A stretch of 64,000 bases of DNA from the NCBI GenBank assembly GCA_032622095.1, contig CP136061.1:15994440-16058439 (forward strand). The letters are read 5' to 3'. Under the pieces are notes generated by a model. That model saw only the letters and a program-made list of their open reading frames with translations. It had not been told where the DNA came from and did not search any database. This document shows positions 48,098 to 59,700 of the stretch, piece by piece. The stretch's first letter is position 1. Every line of letters begins with the position of its first letter. The position numbers were made by a program, and so were the translations under genes. This DNA is from Siphonodentalium dalli. Lineage: Eukaryota; Mollusca; Scaphopoda; Gadilida; Siphonodentaliidae.

Positions 48098-50640
48098 ACT
48101 AGAAGGTGACCCGACTTCGTCCGGGGTTTGACCTTGAATTGTCTATTTTGAAGGCCAAGGTCAAGTGGGGTCACGATTTGACCCGTCCAAAACACTGCCC
48201 GAACAAAAGTACCCGTCGAAATCCATCCGGTTTTACCCGATTTGACCTTTTAACCCGATTTGATTTCCACTCAAGTATATAAACGCGCCTCATATACACA
48301 CGCTCATTAATTATCAAGTTTCAACGTAAAGATAAATTACCATCGGTGCCCGAGATATCGCCAAGACGTCTGAAACAGTCAAATGCATCGGCCGGTTAAG
48401 CGTTAACGTGATCTAACGTTATGAACTCTAACGACGTCATAGAAGTTACGCATTGTTTTTATCCTGATGAAAGATAGTACCACTTCTTCTTGATAATTGA
48501 GGCAGATAACTAAAACGGATACATACGCATTATATATCTTTGGAAAGAGGAAACACGAAAGATTCTCACAGTGTCATTATTATGACTGGCATTTAATTAT
48601 TCGCGCTGTTTCGAATCGATTTGTAAGCACCGAACTCAAATGAAAGTCCCGTAACACAGCGTAAAAACAGATTTGACATCGGCACGTGAAAAGTTGACCT
48701 CGGATCTGAAAATCAATATGCCTATGCCACCCCCGGCCGAAAATACCCCCACATACCAAGTTTCATCGAAATCGTGTCGGCCGTTTTCGAGTTCATCGCG
48801 AACACACACACAGACCACACACAGATACACAGACAGATCTTCCAAAATATATAATAGACTAGAAGGTGACCCGACTTCGTCCGGGCTTTGACCTTGAATT
48901 GTCTATTTTGAAGGCCAAGGTCAAGTGGGGTCACGATTTGACCCGTCCAAAACACAGTGCCCGAACAAAAGTACCCGACAAAAGTACCCGTCGAAATCCA
49001 TCCGGTTTTACCCGATTTGACCTTGAATTGACCATTTTGAAGGTCAAGGTCAGGTGGACCAACACCCCAAAAATGGTGGAAATCGGCCCAGCGGATACCG
49101 GGAAATCGGCCCAGCGGATACCGAGATACCCTATGCATCAAATTTCGTCCGAAAAAATCCGCCAGTTTAACCCGATTTGATTTCCACTGAAGTATATAAA
49201 CGCGCCTCATATACACACGCTCATTAATTATCAAGTTTCAACGTAAAGATAAATTACCATCGGTGCCCGAGATATCGCCAAGACGTCTGAAACAGTCAAA
49301 TGCATCGGCCGGAGAAGAGTTAACGTGATCTAACTTTATGACCTCTAACGACGTCATAGAAGTTACGCATTGTTTTTACCCTGATAGAAGATCGTACCAC
49401 TTCTTCTTAATAATTGAGGCAGATAACTAAAACGGATACATACATATTATATATCGTTGGAAAGAGGAAACACGAAAGATTCTCATAGTGTCATTATTAT
49501 GACTGGCATGTTATTATTCGCGCTTTTTCGAATCGATTTGTAAGCACCGAACTCAAATGAAAGTCCCGTAACACAGCGTAAAAACAGATTTGACCTCGGC
49601 ACGTGAGAAGTTGACCTCGCACGGACAAATTAATAGGCCTATGTTCGTCCCCGGCCGAAAATACCCCCACATACCAAGTTTCATCGAAATCGGGTGGGAC
49701 GTTTTCGAGTTCATCGCGAACACACACACAGACACACACACAGACACACACACAGACACACAGATCTTCAAAAATATATAATAGACTAGAAGGTGACCCG
49801 ACTTCGTCCGGGCTTTGACATTGAATTGTCTATTTTGAAGGCCAAGGTCAAGTGGGGTCACGATTTGACCCGTCCAAAACACAGTGCCCGAACAAAAGTT
49901 CCCGACAAAAGTACCCGTCGAAATCCATCCGGTTTTACCCGATTTGACCTTGAATTGACCATTTTGAAGGTCAAGGTCAGGTGGACCAACACCCCAAAAA
50001 TGGTGGAAATCGGCCCAGCGGATACCGGGAAATCGGCCCAGCGGATACCGAGATACCCTATGCATCAAATTTCGTCCGAAAAAATCCGCCAGTTTAACCC
50101 GATTTGATTTCCACTCAAGTATATAAACGCGCCTCATATACACACGCTCATTAATTATCAAGTTTCAACGTAAAGATAAATTACCATCGGTGCCCGAGAT
50201 ATCGCCAAGACGTCTGAAACAGTCAAATGCATCGGCCGGAGAAGAGTTAACGTGATCTAACTTTATGACCTCTAACGACGTCATAGAAGTTACGCATTGT
50301 TTTCACCCTGATAGAAGATCGTACCACTTCTTCTTAATAATTGAGGCAGATAACTAAAACGGATACATACATATTATATATCGTTGGAAAGAGGAAACAC
50401 GAAAGATTCTCATAGTGTCATTATTATGACTGGCATGTTATTATTCGCGCTGTTTCGAATCGATTTGTAAGCACCGAACTGAAATATATTAGCCCAAAAC
50501 GGCGTAAAAACAGATTTGACCTCGGCACGTGAAAAGTTGACCTCGCACGGACAAATTAATAGGCCTATGTTCATCGCGAACACACACACAGACACACACA
50601 CAGACCACACACAGACACACAGATCTTCCAAAATATATAA
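48098..50640. repeat. Tandem array I of ~927-bp units
   Basis: ACTAGAAGGTGACCCGACTT starts units at 48098, 48858 and 49785. The first unit is shortened to 760 bp by a deletion near 48248. The last is missing about 95 bp near 50571, where the phrase before the CA tract is lost, and ends at 50640. Each unit runs from a pair of TTTGACCTTGA/AAGGTCAAGGTCA words, through a duplicated 23-bp CGGCCCAGCGGATACC block and a TATAAACGCGCCTC segment, to CGTTTTCGAGTTCATCGCG, an ACACACAG microsatellite and AGATCTTCCAAAATATATAA. Minus-strand frames of 170-202 codons run through the microsatellite (Cys-Val-Ser repeats) and are not genes. Confidence 0.93.
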
Positions 50641-50649
50641 TAGATGATA

Positions 50650-50918
50650 GATTGATTGGTGTTTAATGTCAGTTTCAGCAACTAAGACCATTGCCGGTTT
50701 TAGTGGTGGGGGAAATCCGTACACGTACGGTTAATCTAACAATGATTTCAATGGCTGATAAACTCGTCGACCAAGTGCGACAAACCATCGGCCATCGGGG
50801 AGTAACTGGCCACTCCACCAGATAACGATTTCGAATTACAAAGTCCACGCTGATTTAACTACTGGAGGGCGGAACGGCTTGGAGTTGTAGCCCTAACCGA
50901 TTGAGCCACCGAGGTCCC
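50650..50918 (-). mobile_element. tRNA-derived SINE with (AATC)n tail
   Basis: Read on the minus strand it starts GGGACCTCGGTGGCTCAATC, whose TGGCTCAATCGG resembles an A box. A weak B box, TAATTCGAAATCG, follows. It ends GACATTAAACACCAATCAATC. The plus-oriented element at 53781 is an alignable relative. A GACATTAAAC...AATC tail is common in molluscan SINEs as I recall. It directly abuts the end of array I. Confidence 0.8.
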
Positions 50919-50940
50919 ATACATGCATATACACAACGTA

Positions 50941-50975
50941 GTCGGACTATTGAACCCTCAGACCATCGGACTGTC
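50941..50975. repeat. Inverted remnant of the 16-bp minisatellite
   Basis: GTCGGACTATTGAACCCTCA then ACCATCGGACT is the reverse complement of the GTCC-GATGGTTCAATA units at 47603-47902. About two units are present, between the SINE and the 57-bp array. The same remnant is in copy II near 61091-61125. Confidence 0.75.
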
Positions 50976-50992
50976 CCCGTTGTTGGCACATC

Positions 50993-51367
50993 GGTGACGT
51001 GAACCTCATCATCGATTTAAAACGGTAAGTGGAACACAAACTGGCTATTGGTGACGTGAACCTCATCGTCGATTTAAAACGGTAAGTGGAACACAAACTG
51101 GCTATTGGTGACGTGAACCTCATCGTCGATTTAAAACGGTAAGTGGAACACAAACTGGCTATCGGTGACGTGAACCTCATCGTCGATTTAAAACGGTAAG
51201 TGGAACACAAACTGGCTATCGGTGACGTGAACCTCATCGTCGATTTAAAACGGTAAGTGGAACACAAACTGGCTATCGGTGACGTGAACCTCATCATCGA
51301 TTTAAAACGGTAAGTGGAACACAAACTGGCTATCGGTGACGTGAACCTCATCATCGATTTAAAAGAG
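50993..51367. repeat. 57-bp tandem array, 7 units (copy I)
   Basis: GGTGACGTGAACCTCATCRT starts units every 57 bp from 50993 to 51335; the last is partial. Each full unit contains AAAACGGTAAGTGG, a near-perfect 5' splice-site consensus, and TGACGTGA, a half-CRE-like word. The reverse strand is open through the array because 57 is a multiple of 3; I do not consider it coding. Copy II has one unit fewer. Confidence 0.95.
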
Positions 51368-51479
51368 TAAATGGAAAGTGTTACCCAGGGAAAATAGCTC
51401 CACTGAAATAAATTTAGCTCATCTTGATAAAGTCAAGTTTGAGCTATTGCCATTGGTTGGTTTTCCTTTGTCTGTCCGT

Positions 51480-52060
51480 GAGTCTGTGCATCATCAACAA
51501 TTTCCTTCAGCACGCCCTACAGGCCACATCTTTAAATCTGATCATCACCAAACTTCATATGGATCTTCTGGGTGACCTCTAGGTAAGAGCCATTGATTTT
51601 GTCGGAAATTAATTAAAAAAAACATGGCCACAAGCAGCCATCATGGATTTCAAACTATCGGCACACCTTGCAGGCCACATTTATTGGAGAATTCTTTTGA
51701 AAATTTACAGTCATGTCTACGTCGGAGCGATTTAAAAAGATGACCCCACTTCAATCTTGGATTTTACTCTTTGCATGACGAAATCCTTTGGCACACCCTA
51801 TAGACCACATACCTCATCCGATCATCACCAAACTTCATATGGCTCTTCAATCATTCAATGTGACCTCCAGATAGGAACCATCAATTATTACCAAAATTTT
51901 GTTAAAAACATGGCCATCTAGGATTTTACTCTTTGCATCAGTAAATACTTTGGTATGCCCTACAGCCAACATTTTTCATCCAATTGATACCAAACTTCAT
52001 ATAGCTCTTCGGGTTGACCTCTGGTTTGTGTGATGATTAGATGGCAGCCATCAAATGTTT
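51480..52060. repeat. Degenerate ~130-160-bp repeat
   Basis: Words like CCCTACAGGCCACAT (about 51515, 51667, 51797, 51958), ACCAAACTTCATATGG, GTGACCTC and AAAACATGGCCA recur in the same order, spaced 130-161 bp. No protein is encoded. Confidence 0.75.
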
Positions 52061-52948
52061 CCAAATTTGAAATGTCGTTAAAATACATGGCCGATGTTGA
52101 CATCTAGTATTACATAGCTATTCTAACTTTCTGCATTCGTTATCCCTCCATTAACTGTAACATTTGACATTAGCCCCTCTCCAAGTTTCTGTATTGTAGG
52201 AATTTCCTCCATTTCATTGGAGAGTGGTGCAGACTATGCACGATTTCATTGGTTTATGGCATAGCAGTTCACTTCATAACACCACCGTCGGATCTGGAGC
52301 CGACGCTAAAGGCTGTCCGTATGTAACAATGTGCGCATGTTAAGATCACAGTCGTTGGGAAGAAGTTACGTGTTCGGCAAAATTCCTGGAGAAATTCAAA
52401 ATATGATCTACTCGGTCCCTCTCCGTATTGTTTGTAAGGGTACGTTATGGAATGTTTGCACGGTATGGTTTGCAGGAATTTCGTCGTAGAAAACGATATG
52501 GTACCAGACTATGAACGGAAACAGGCATATAAAATGCATCCGTACCACAGCTATCTACGCGCGAAGTAACATATGTGTAGTTCCATCTGTAGCGATGCTA
52601 ACGGAATTTGCCTGTATATATCTCACAAGAATCAATCATGCAGGTATTTGAAGGCAAATTATGGTAGCACTGTTACAAGTGGCAACATGTGGTTTTCTAT
52701 GAAGAAATGCCTGCAAAACATAGCTTGCTAATTTGCCAGCGGATGAAAGTACCCTAAAGGATGTGGAGAGTAAATAGTAGTATGTCAAAAGCTTTTGTTT
52801 TATGAATATGTTGTTTATATATTAACTTGCAATAACATTTATCTTATCTTATCTTTTCTTATTTTAGCTTTATATAAAATCTATGAAACTTCATATAAAC
52901 TTAAATGTTTTCCTTAAGGGGTTCTGTACACTAAATCCGGTCATTTAT
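52061..52948. other. Unassigned DNA, present in both duplication copies
   Basis: No gene recognised. CTTATCTTATCTTTTCTTATTTTAG (about 52840-52865, described as a pyrimidine-rich run ending in TTTTAG) looks like a splice acceptor, but no exon follows. Copy II carries an extra ~80 bp here (about 62789-62868). Confidence 0.5.
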
Positions 52949-53229
52949 GGACCATCTCCTTTTATACTCAACAGAATATCTGCAACAAATGAATGAATTT
53001 CAGCCATGTAATAGTGCAAAATACACTCATGTGCTCTATGAACGATGCAAACAACATGGTAATTATAACGAAATTGTATAAATGGTTGGAGTCGGAAATT
53101 CACATTTTCATTATAATTACCATGTTTTTACATGATTCATAGAGCACATGAGTGTATTGTGCACTCATCCATGGCACAAATTTATTCATTTGTTGCATAT
53201 ATTCTGTTGAGTATAAAAGGAGATGGTCC
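52949..53229. mobile_element. 281-bp foldback / MITE-like element (copy I)
   Basis: GGACCATCTCCTTTTATACT at the left end is matched in reverse complement by AGTATAAAAGGAGATGGTCC at the right. Complementarity continues inward for about 125 bp, through ACACTCATGTGCTCTATGAA and ACATGGTAATTATAA, leaving a central loop of about 30-40 bp. It could fold into a long hairpin RNA. It has no coding capacity. No clear target-site duplication is seen. Confidence 0.85.
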
Positions 53230-53780
53230 CTTTAATCGATTGTATCGATAACCTAAATGCCTTGATTACTCTCCGCCACCGAAATGACAGCATCTCGAAC
53301 GATGCGATCACGTCTGTGTACCGCGTGTCTAAAATATACACGACAGCCATTATATACTTCTTACGTTTAACAGGGAATATCGATGTTGCATCAGAATTCC
53401 GTCGGGTATGACTGCTCTGCCAATAACTGCTAATCCTAATTGCACAAGTACCTAGAGAAGTCAACGGGACTGGTGCTAACATTACAATTGTATATATACA
53501 TAAACTTGACACTAACAACAGTTGCTTCAGTCGTAATAAACATGAACACGCGTGCTACACTTGCCATTGCATGATAACTTGCCACTAGCCAATCAAAAAC
53601 GATGAATTGATGACGTCACTTGATCAATCAACAATTAGAGGTCTGAGTGGCAACATGTCTGTTTCAACTTTACGCATCTATTTCGTTGGAATGTTTTGGC
53701 CGTTTAACTTCCAACTTCTACTTTTGATGGTTCTCATGCGAAATGACGGATTAAATTATAAGACATAACTCTTGATTCGA
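53230..53780. other. Gene-free stretch with a CCAAT-CRE pair
   Basis: No gene seen. AGCCAATCAAAAA (53587-53599) lies 20 bp before a full TGACGTCA palindrome (53611-53618), followed by CTTGATCAATCA. This spacing is promoter-like, but there is no coding sequence nearby. A 62-codon frame at 53223-53411 has no domain. Confidence 0.4.
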
Positions 53781-54084
53781 GGGGTCTCGGTGGCTTAACT
53801 CTGGGTGAAACTCGAAGCCGATTCACCATCCAGTGCTGGCGACGAGGGCTCAAATTTATATGTTTGCAAGTTGAACGTTGGTGCTCACAATCGTTATATG
53901 GTAGAGTTGCCAGCTACTCGCCGATGGCCGGTGGTTTGCCGCACATGGTTTATCAGCCATTGGAATCACGTTTGGATTAACCGTAAGTGTGTGGATTTCC
54001 TCCACCACTAACACTGGCAATGTCGTGATATGGCCTTAGTTGTTGAGAGCGACATTAAACCATAAATCAATCAATCAATCAATC
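53781..54084 (+). mobile_element. tRNA-derived SINE with (AATC)n tail
   Basis: Begins GGGGTCTCGGTGGCTTAAC (A-box-like). It shares with the 50650 element the internal words CTCGCCGATGGCCGGTGGTT, TTTATCAGCCATTGGAA, GATTAACCGTAAGTGTG and CCTCCACCACTAAC. It ends GACATTAAACCATAAATCAA followed by (AATC)n. The duplicate begins at 63967. Confidence 0.85.
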
Positions 54085-54384
54085 TTAAGGTTTTGAGTCA
54101 TAATAAATAATTTTGAGGACCAATTTACTATAAGGCGCGACCACGTTATCGAATTTGTCTTGAAACGTTTCGGTTAAAACTGCATAACCTTACAGTCATT
54201 TCTTTAGTCGGAGGTAAAACATTTAACAAATACCAGCTTTCAAGAGCTTTTTACCGACTTTAAAACAAGTGATAATATAGACAATATCAACAGTTAAATT
54301 ATCCTGTAGTTTAAAATATATATTGTTAAAAGTTAAATTATGTTACCATAGGTAGTTCAAGTAGATATTATATCTATTAAACAC
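54085..54384. other. AT-rich DNA, no feature seen
   Basis: No gene or repeat recognised between the SINE and the minisatellite. Confidence 0.5.
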
Positions 54385-55030
54385 CAGGACCATATGTTGA
54401 ACACTCGTGATAGTTAATATATATTATATATCTGTTGAACACTCGTGACATATGTTGAACACTCGTGATAGTTAATATATATTATATATCTATTAAACAC
54501 CAGGAACATCTGTTGAACACTCGTGATAGTTAATAAGTTTTATATATATATTAAACGCCAGGACCATATGTTGAACACTCGTGACATCTGTTGAACACTC
54601 GTGATATCTGTTGAACACTCGTGACATCTGTTGAACACTCGTGATATCTGTTGAACACTCGTGACATCTGGTGAACACTCGTGACATCTGTTGAACACTC
54701 GTGACATATGTTGAACACTCGTGACATATGTTGAACACTCGTGACATCTGTTGAACACTCGTGACATCTGTTGAACACTCGTGAAATCTGTTGAACACTC
54801 GTGAAATCTGTTGAACACTCGTGACATATGTTGAACACTCGTGACATCTGTTGAACACTCGTGACATCTGTTGAACACTCGTGACATCTGTTGAACACTC
54901 GTGACATATGTTGAACACTCGTGACATCTGTTGAACACTCGTGAAATATGTTGAACACTCGTGACATCTGTTGAACACTCGTGACATCTGTTGAACACTC
55001 GTGACATCTGTTGAACACTCGTGATAGTTA
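54385..55030. repeat. 20-bp minisatellite, 23 regular units plus a degenerate lead-in
   Basis: From 54561 to 55020 the unit TGTTGAACACTCGTGACATC repeats in exact 20-bp register, with variants only in the GACATC / GATATC / GACATA / GAAATC word. The lead-in 54385-54560 mixes the unit with GATAGTTAATATATATTATA and TTAAACACCAGGA pieces. The final GTGATAGTTAAT repeats that lead-in word. All three minus-strand frames are open for 155-164 codons because the unit lacks stops. Each frame gives the same 20-residue cycle, so these frames are artefacts. Confidence 0.95.
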
Positions 55031-56334
55031 ATTAGTAATATTTGTAGTATTGTACTGTCAAATTCTGATTGTTACAAATCTATTATCTCTAGTATATCTA
55101 TTATCTCTAGTATATCTATTGTTTTATATAACGTTTACACCCAGGGCCGATAATCTTCATCTTAACTGCTATTAATATATGCACGATTATTAAATATACA
55201 AAATCTGAATTTACGCTCCTAAATTACTATTTCTTTGGCTTTGGGGGTAAAAAATAATTGATTCGAGTCAAGGAAGCCAAACATCAAAGCTCAGAGTTAT
55301 TATATATCGATTTTTGAAATCCCCCACCTGGAATATTTGGCGGCCGGGCAAAAATTCGACGAGCTGACCGATATACTCTCTATATACCAAATTGCGTTGA
55401 ACAAAATATTGATATATAACACTCTTTGGGAAATTTTATTCTATAGTCGACTGTGGTTAGCATTATGTTTTGGTAATTAATCGATTCTGATTATTGAAGC
55501 GTCTTTTGAAGAAATACTGTTGTTGTTGGAATCTGATGATAGGGGGCCATCGAATCGGATTGCGTACCTTTAATATAAAGATTACGCTTTATTCACAAGT
55601 CGACTTATGTTGTTTACTACCCCTCTTGCACATTCATCCTGTACTGTGGTAATACGCATGTTTTAACTTGATCAAAGCGAGATAACTCTAACTATATCCG
55701 CTTTTTATGTGAATCCATACTATGAATGGTGTACATAATGCCGGCATCCGGAATCCATACCATGAATTGATGAATGGTACACATAATACCGCGGCGTCCG
55801 GATCAACCACCCGTCATGCATTGCACGTCTTCCCTCTACTGGAAATAATTAATAACAAACACCCAATTATGTTTGGAAACCAGTCACGACGAGCGACTGT
55901 CCCGTTTATTGATCGTAAAGGCAGACCTGACCACGTTAAGCATATAGTTACGTACAGCCCCAGTAACGACGGCGTCCCCACCGGCCAGAAAAAAACCGCC
56001 ATTCTTATTTTATATTTGTTTTATATGGCGGAAATCTGTAACCAGTGCCCTTGTGGAGCCCGTCTGCATGGTGAGAGGCTGGTCCTCATCTCGATATGAT
56101 TGTGTGTATTCATGTTGTCGTGAGCCCCAATTTTTATATTTTCTGATACTCAATATTCAACAGTATGAATATAACCATAAACTTAAAAGTTATCTCCGCC
56201 TTACCATGAATAATCAGCACATGCTATATTTAGTTATCGTCCCTTGGAAATAAAACATTGTGACCAACATGACATGAATACACGAAAGTATATCCTAAAT
56301 GCATATATATGTATACAAGAAACACACGCTGTAA
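55031..56334. other. Unassigned AT-rich DNA
   Basis: No gene recognised. CTATTATCTCTAGTATAT recurs at about 55080-55125. GGTRYACATAATRCCG occurs twice (about 55729 and 55779) in a near-direct repeat. A 125-codon frame at 55722-56099 begins in that repeat, and its product matches no family I know. Confidence 0.5.
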
Positions 56335-56619
56335 GTAATAAACGTCTATAAAATCAGGCGAGAACTATATGGGAGACGCACTGATAGTAAAAATCTGAAG
56401 TTACCCTATCTCAACCAAAGGGTTTTCATAAATGAGGATCTCACTAGAACCCGCGCCGCAATCTACAAAAGGGCACGGCAGCTCCGTAAAGACGAGCTGA
56501 TCCATGAAACGTGGACTATTGATGGAGCCATTCTCATCAGACTTAAAGAAAACGAGAAGCCCATCAGAATAACTACGCCACATGCAATGGACGAACTTGA
56601 CAATAAACTACGTGGCTAG
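56335..56619 (+). pseudogene. C-terminal fragment of a transposon-associated ORF1/FP-like protein
   Basis: A frame without a start codon, bounded by TAA (56332-56334) and TAG (56617-56619), reads ...LPYLNQRVFINEDLTRTRAA... then IYKRARQL, a TWTIDGAILI strand and a RITT block. The VFINEDLT..R..IYK.AR.L.......TWT.DG.I.I pattern is, from memory, that of ORF1-like / baculovirus-FP-like proteins carried by invertebrate retroelements. Only the last ~95 codons are present and no RT is next to it. It sits just left of duplication copy II, so the duplication edge may have cut the element. Confidence 0.7.
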
Positions 56620-56760
56620 ATGATGTATTCATCTAGTATACAGGACCGTCAGATCAATGCAACTTACGATCTGAATGTACATAGTGACAACGTCAATGGG
56701 GAAGGGTTCAGGTGTCCGTTTTGAATGGACTCACCGCAAATCTGCTTTTCAAAATACAGA
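56620..56760. other. Junction before duplication copy II
   Basis: Short unique-looking DNA ending TTTCAAAATACAGAAGCG. Identity with copy I begins at AAGCGTTAACGTG. Confidence 0.6.
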
Positions 56761-59700
56761 AGCGTTAACGTGATCTAACGTTATGAACTCTAACGACGTC
56801 ATAGAAGTTACGCATTGTTTTTATCCTGATGGAAGATAGTACCACTTCTTCTTGATAATTGAGGCAGATAACTAAAACGGATACATACGCATTATATATC
56901 TTTGGAAAGAGGAAACACGAAAGATTCTCACAGTGTCATTATTATGACTGGCATTTAATTATTCGCGCTGTTTCGAATCGATTTGTAAGCCCCGAACTCA
57001 AATGAAAGTCCCGTAACACAGCGTAAAAACAGATTTGACATCGGCACGTGAAAAGTTGACCTCGGATCTGAAAATCAATATGCCTATGCCACCCCCGGCC
57101 GAAAATACCCCCACATACCAAGTTTCATCGAAATCGTGTTGGCCGTTTTCGAGTTCATCGCGAACACACACACAGACCACACACAGATACACAGACAGAT
57201 CTTCCAAAATATATAATAGACTAGAAGGTGACCCGACTTCGTCCGAGGTTTGACCTTGAATTGTCTATTTTGAAGGCCAAGGTCAAGTGGGGTCACGATT
57301 TGACCCGTCCAAAACACAGTGCCCGAACAAAAGTACCCGACAAAAGTACCCGTCGAAATCCATCCGGTTTTACCCGATTTGACCTTGAATTGACCATTTT
57401 GAAGGTCAAGGTCAGGTGGACCAACACCCCAAAAATGGTGGAAATCGGCCCAGCGGATACCGGGAAATCGGCCCAGCGGATACCGAGATACCCTATGCAT
57501 CAAATTTCGTCCGTAAAAATCCGCCAGTTTAACCCGATTTGATTTCCACTGAAGTATATACACGCGCCTCATATACACACGCTCATTAATTATCAAGTTT
57601 CAACGTAAAGATAAATTACCATCGGTGCCCGAGATATCGCCAAGACGTCTGAAACAGTCAAATGCATCGGCCGGAGAAGAGTTAACGTGATCTAACTTTA
57701 TGACCTCTAACGACGTCATAGAAGTTACGCATTGTTTTTACCCTGATAGAAGATCGTACCACTTCTTCTTAATAATTGAGGCAGATAACTAAAACGGATA
57801 CATACATATTATATATCGTTGGAAAGAGGAAACACGAAAGATTCTCATAGTGTCATTATTATGACTGGCATGTTATTATTCGCGCTGTTTCGAATCGATT
57901 TGTAAGCACCTAACTCAAATGAAAGTCCCGTAACACAGCGTAAAAACAGATTTGACATCGGCACGTGAAAAGTTGACAACGGATCTGAAAATCAATATGC
58001 CTATGCCACCCCCGGCCGAAAATACACCCACATACCAAGTTTCATCGAAATCGTGTCGGCCGTTTTCGAGTTCATCGCGAACACACACACAGACCACACA
58101 CAGATACACAGACAGATCTTCCAAAATATATAATAGACTAGAAGGTGACCCGACTTCGTCCGGGCTTTGACCTTGAATTGTCTATTTTGAAGGCCAAGGT
58201 CAAGTGGGGTCACGATTTGACCCGTCCAAAACACAGTGCCCGAACAAAAGTACCCGACAAAAGTACCCGTCGAAATCCATCCGGTTTTACCCGATTTGAC
58301 CTTGAATTGACCATTTTGAAGGTCAAGGTCAGGTGGACCAACACCCCAAAAATGGTGGAAATCGGCCCAGCGGATACCGGGAAATCGGCCCAGCGGATAC
58401 CGAGATACCCTATGCATCAAATTTCGTCCGTAAAAATCCGCCAGTTTAACCCGATTTGATTTCCACTGAAGTATATAAACGCGCCTCATATACACACGCT
58501 CATTAATTATCAAGTTTCAACGTAAAGATAAATTACCATCGGTGCCCGAGATATCGCCAAGACGTCTGAAACAGTCAAATGCATCGGCCGGAGAAGAGTT
58601 AACGTGATCTAACTTTATGACCTCTAACGACGTCATAGAAGTTACGCATTGTTTTTACCCTGATAGAAGATCGTACCACTTCTTCTTAATAATTGAGGCA
58701 GATAACTAAAACGGATACATACATATTATATATCGTTGGAAAGAGGAAACACGAAAGATTCTCATAGTGTCATTATTATGACTGGCATGTTATTATTCGC
58801 GCTGTTTCGAATCGATTTGTAAGCACCGAACTCAAATGAAAGTCCCGTAACACAGCGTAAAAACAGATTTGACCTCGGCACGTGAGAAGTTGACATCGCA
58901 CGGACAAATTAATAGGCCTATGTTCGTCCCCGGCCGAAAATACCCCCACATACCAAGTTTCATCGAAATCGGGTGGGATGTTTTCGAGTTCATCGCGAAC
59001 ACACACACAGACACACACACAGACACACACACAGACACACAGATCTTCCAAAATATATAATAGACTAGAAGGTGACCCGACTTCGTCCGGGCTTTGACAT
59101 TGAATTGTCTATTTTGAAGGCCAAGGTCAAGTGGGGTCACGATTTGACCCGTCCAAAACACAGTGCCCGAACAAAAGTACCTGACAAAAGTACCCGTAGA
59201 AATCCATCCGGTTTTACCCGATTTGACCTTGAATTGACCATTTTGAAGGTCAAGGTCAGGTGGACCAACACCCCAAAAATGGTAGAAATCGGCCCAGCGG
59301 ATGCCGGGAAATCGGCCCAGCGGATACCGAGATACCCTATGCATCAAATTTCGTCCGTAAAAATCCGCCAGTTTAACCCGATTTGATTTCCACTCAAGTA
59401 TATAAACGCGCCTCATATACACACGCTCATTAATTATCAAGTTTCAACGTAAAGATAAATTACCATCGGTGCCCGAGATATCGCCAAGACGTCTGAAACA
59501 GTCAAATGCATCGGCCGGGTAAGAGTTAACGTGATCTAACTGTATGACCTCTAACGACGTCATAGAAGTTACGCATTGTTTTTACCCTGATAGAAGATCG
59601 TACCACTTCTTCTTAATAATTGAGGCAGATAACTAAAACGGATACATACATATTATATATCGTTGGAAAGAGGAAACCCGAAAGATTCTCATAGTCTCAT

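Larger units (their letters stand above)
48395..53814. repeat. Segmental duplication, copy I
   Basis: From AAGCGTTAACGTG at about 48395 this region matches the one starting at about 56761. It includes the rest of array I, a SINE, the 57-bp array, degenerate repeats, a foldback element and the DNA up to the next SINE. Offsets are 8362 in the first unit, 10150 after the large array, 10093 after the 57-bp array and 10186 near the end, so the copies differ by indels at the tandem arrays and two small insertions. The right end may lie beyond 53814, since copy II is cut by the window edge. Confidence 0.93.

Noticed and set aside
50947-51354. A 135-residue repeat protein on the minus strand of the 57-bp array
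   Set aside because: The unit is a multiple of 3 and lacks stops on that strand. There is no coding signal outside the array.
54493-55018. Three 155-164-residue Cys-rich repeat 'proteins' on the minus strand
   Set aside because: All three frames of a stop-free 20-bp minisatellite give the same cycle. No start context or flanking coding sequence.
54561-55020. CRISPR array
   Set aside because: The 20-bp units are contiguous with no spacers, and the window is eukaryotic.
55722-56099. 125-codon plus-strand open frame as a gene
   Set aside because: It starts in a short direct repeat, its product has no recognisable domain, and there is no supporting splice or promoter context.
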